A DNA stretch of 56,105 nt from an uncultured Pseudomonadota bacterium (GTDB taxonomy: Bacteria; Myxococcota_A; UBA796; SXON01). The translations under genes and the position numbers were made by a program. The DNA is taken from assembly GCA_903921785.1 (NCBI GenBank), contig CAIXRH010000075.1, positions 1-56,105 of the forward strand, given 5' to 3'. This document shows positions 55,058 through 56,105 of the stretch, in pieces (position 1 is the stretch's first letter; the number at the start of each line of letters is the position of its first letter). The notes under the pieces are model-generated. The model worked only from the letters and a program-made list of their open reading frames with translations. It was not told the origin of the DNA and did no database searches.

Positions 55058-55624
55058 ATGATCTCTGCCCTCGTCTTCGCCCTCACCTCCGCCCAGGCTG
55101 CCACCTACGACATCGACAGCTCGCACACCCGCGTCGGCTTCGGCATCACCCACATGATGGTGAGCACGGTGCGCGGCGAGTTCGGCACCGTCAGCGGCAA
55201 GGTGGAGTACGATCCGGCGAACGTCGGCGCCACCAAGATCAACGCCGAGATCGCCGTCACCAGCGTGGACACCCGCGAGCCCAAGCGCGATGAGCACCTC
55301 CGCTCGCCCGACTTCTTCGACGCCGCGAAGTTCCCCACCATGACCTTCAAGTCCAAGGCCGTGAAGAACGCCTCCGCCACCGGCTTCGACGTGGTCGGCG
55401 ACCTCACGATGCACGGCGTCACCAAGGAGGTCACCCTGCACGTGGACCCGATCTCCAAGGAGTACAAGGACCCCTGGGGCAACTTCAAGGCAGGCACCCA
55501 CGCGGTGGGCACGGTCAACCGCAAGGACTTCGGCATGGTCTACAACAGCGCGATCGACGGCGGGGGCTACATCCTCGGCGACGACGTGAAGATCGAGATC
55601 GACGTGGAGATGGGGCGCAAATAG
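55058..55624 (+). CDS. YceI-family protein
   Basis: The 188-residue protein has a short signal peptide (MISALVFALTSAQA), then TYDIDSSHTRVGFGITHMMVSTVRG cut in two motifs: DSSHTRVGF and VSTVRGEFG. LRSPDFFDAAKFPTM and GVTKEV follow, all YceI signatures. YceI proteins are periplasmic lipocalin-like barrels that bind isoprenoid-type lipids. An AAGGAG ribosome site lies about seven bases before the ATG, and TAGCTT upstream is a possible -10. It is divergent from clpS (111 bases). Confidence 0.95.
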   Translation: MISALVFALTSAQAATYDIDSSHTRVGFGITHMMVSTVRGEFGTVSGKVEYDPANVGATKINAEIAVTSVDTREPKRDEHLRSPDFFDAAKFPTMTFKSKAVKNASATGFDVVGDLTMHGVTKEVTLHVDPISKEYKDPWGNFKAGTHAVGTVNRKDFGMVYNSAIDGGGYILGDDVKIEIDVEMGRK

Positions 55625-55630
55625 GCTTTA

Positions 55631-55655
55631 GACCTGAGGCTTCAGGCTTCAGGTC
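55631..55655. terminator. Hairpin after the YceI gene
   Basis: GACCTGA (55631-55637) pairs with TCAGGTC (55649-55655), with an 11-base loop, starting six bases after the stop. It may terminate or stabilise the YceI transcript. No strong T-run follows. Confidence 0.45.
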
Positions 55656-55802
55656 CGAGGCGCGGGGCCGGTGGCTTCCAGCCTGAGCGCCTTCGTCGGC
55701 GTCGAGCCTTTGGCTCGGCGCCTTCGGCGTTTTGGGCTCCCGCCGCCCGCCACCTCGGTCCGGCATCCCGTCCCCCGGGCCGCGGAGTCGCCCAAGAAGA
55801 TC

Positions 55803-55829
55803 ACGCCAAGACGCAAAGGCGCAAAGCCG
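55803..55829 (+). repeat. Family C repeat (CGCAAAG type), third copy
   Basis: ACGCCAAGACGCAAAG is followed by GCGCAAAGCCG. It resembles the arms at 23304-23328 and 23370-23394. Confidence 0.55.
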
Positions 55830-55914
55830 AGCGCGGACCCGGCGTACCCGATTACGGGATCATCGGAAATCGCGTAGATACCAAAGGCAAAATCGCCGAT
55901 CCGTGTGCGGCGTC

Positions 55915-56019
55915 CCTCCAGCCTTCGGCCTTCGGCCTTCGGCCTCCAGCCTTCGGCCTTCGGCCTTCGGCCTCCAGCCTCCAGCCTCCAGCCTCCAGCC
56001 TGAAGTCTCCAGCCTGAAA
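55915..56019 (+). repeat. Heptamer tandem repeat, 15 units of CCTTCGG/CCTCCAG type
   Basis: Units run in strict seven-base phase: CCTCCAG, three CCTTCGG, CCTCCAG, three CCTTCGG, four CCTCCAG, then CCTGAAG, TCTCCAG and CCTGAAA. A short tract of CTTCAGG heptamers at 55633-55660 is the reverse complement type. Such slippage-prone tracts vary in copy number. Confidence 0.9.
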
Positions 56020-56047
56020 CGGACCGGCGCGGGTGCACGGACCTGCC

Positions 56048-56105
56048 CACCCGTCGACGTCGGCGGTCGAGGAGCCGCTGGCGGCGAGCCTGGCTGGGCG
56101 GGCGC
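56048..56105 (+). repeat. Interspersed repeat family B, copy 3 (partial, cut by window)
   Basis: CGTCGGCGGTCGAGGAGCCG (56058-56077) is identical to copy 1 (23202-23221). Beyond that it diverges from the two full copies, and it is cut by the end of the window. Confidence 0.65.

Larger units (their letters stand above)
55625..56105. other. Repeat-rich non-coding tail of the window
   Basis: After the YceI stop come a hairpin (55631-55655), a family C repeat (55803-55829), a long heptamer tract (55915-56019) and a family B repeat core at the end. Open frames here come from the heptamers and have no family resemblance. The region continues past the window. Confidence 0.7.

Noticed and set aside
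55649-56050. Minus-strand open frame over the heptamer tract
   Set aside because: It encodes only heptamer-derived repeats of Gly, Arg, Glu and Trp, and has no homologue that I recognise.
1-56105. rRNA and tRNA genes, insertion sequences, prophage
   Set aside because: I looked for rRNA stretches, tRNA cloverleaf ends with GTTCGA-type arms and transposase motifs, and saw none that held up by eye; a short tRNA could still be missed without a covariance search.

Overview
This is a GC-rich bacterial chromosome segment, most consistent with a member of the Myxococcota (delta-proteobacterial type). The support is the combination of a Ser/Thr protein kinase with a C-terminal membrane anchor, an HMG-CoA reductase (mevalonate pathway), an XPB helicase paired with a helicase_C_3 protein, a DUF1549/DUF1501 pair, at least eight lipoproteins (several with Asp/Thr-rich linkers or MopE-like metal-binding repeats), abundant two-component and c-di-GMP proteins, and a myxobacterial-type LexA box ahead of uvrB. 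No rRNA, tRNA, phage, IS or CRISPR array was seen. Placement below phylum is not possible from this window.

Layout. 1-2345 (+): 3' part of a Ser/Thr kinase coupled to a UbiA-type prenyl-phosphate phosphoribosyltransferase. 2346-11128 (-): a long co-directional block, read from 11128 down: XPB helicase, helicase_C_3/WYL-like partner, xseB, then (own promoter candidate) tonB-exbB-exbD-exbD-truncated haemoglobin-Cys-less redoxin-CBM9-like lipoprotein. 11429-12877 (+): multi-cluster radical SAM enzyme of the tetraether-synthase/MJ0619 type. 13019-19773 (-): proline-tailed secreted protein, cytochrome c-like lipoprotein, lipoprotein, DUF1549/DUF1588-type lipoprotein, DUF1501 Tat protein, OPT transporter. 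19795-20937 (+): HMG-CoA reductase. 21197-22521 (-): [2Fe-2S] and Ala/Pro-linker [4Fe-4S] ferredoxins. 22645-23139 (+): DUF2059 protein. 23140-24126: repeat-rich non-coding region. 24127-27930 (-): C45 acyltransferase/amidase, class III aminotransferase, imidazolonepropionase. 27929-29229 (+): DT-rich lipoprotein and small secreted protein. 29330-30604 (-): glgC. 30732-40790 (+): large TPR membrane protein, outer-membrane-type protein, REC-HATPase protein, a PilZ/LuxD-like hydrolase/methyltransferase fusion, and a double-kinase hybrid histidine kinase, facing a convergent REC-EAL phosphodiesterase (40794-41909) and a NUDIX hydrolase. 42636-45809 (+): lipoprotein and uvrB. 45856-52264 (-): PNGase F-like lipoprotein, MopE-repeat lipoprotein, Tgt-MnmC-like fusion. 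52305-54946 (-): clpS-clpA. 55058-55624 (+): YceI protein, then a heptamer-repeat tract to the window end.

The strongest candidates for something undescribed are: (i) the PilZ + LuxD-like acyl hydrolase + SAM methyltransferase fusion at 35383-38172, embedded in a sensory/c-di-GMP cluster; (ii) the Tgt-MnmC-like fusion, two tRNA wobble-base activities in one chain, whose best start is a CTG overlapping the upstream stop; (iii) a recurrent -10-like hexamer exactly 6 nt before the start codon of several operon-leading genes, suggesting leaderless transcription; (iv) families of short repeats confined to convergent gene ends. Eleven gene pairs overlap by NTGA, so translational coupling is the rule here.
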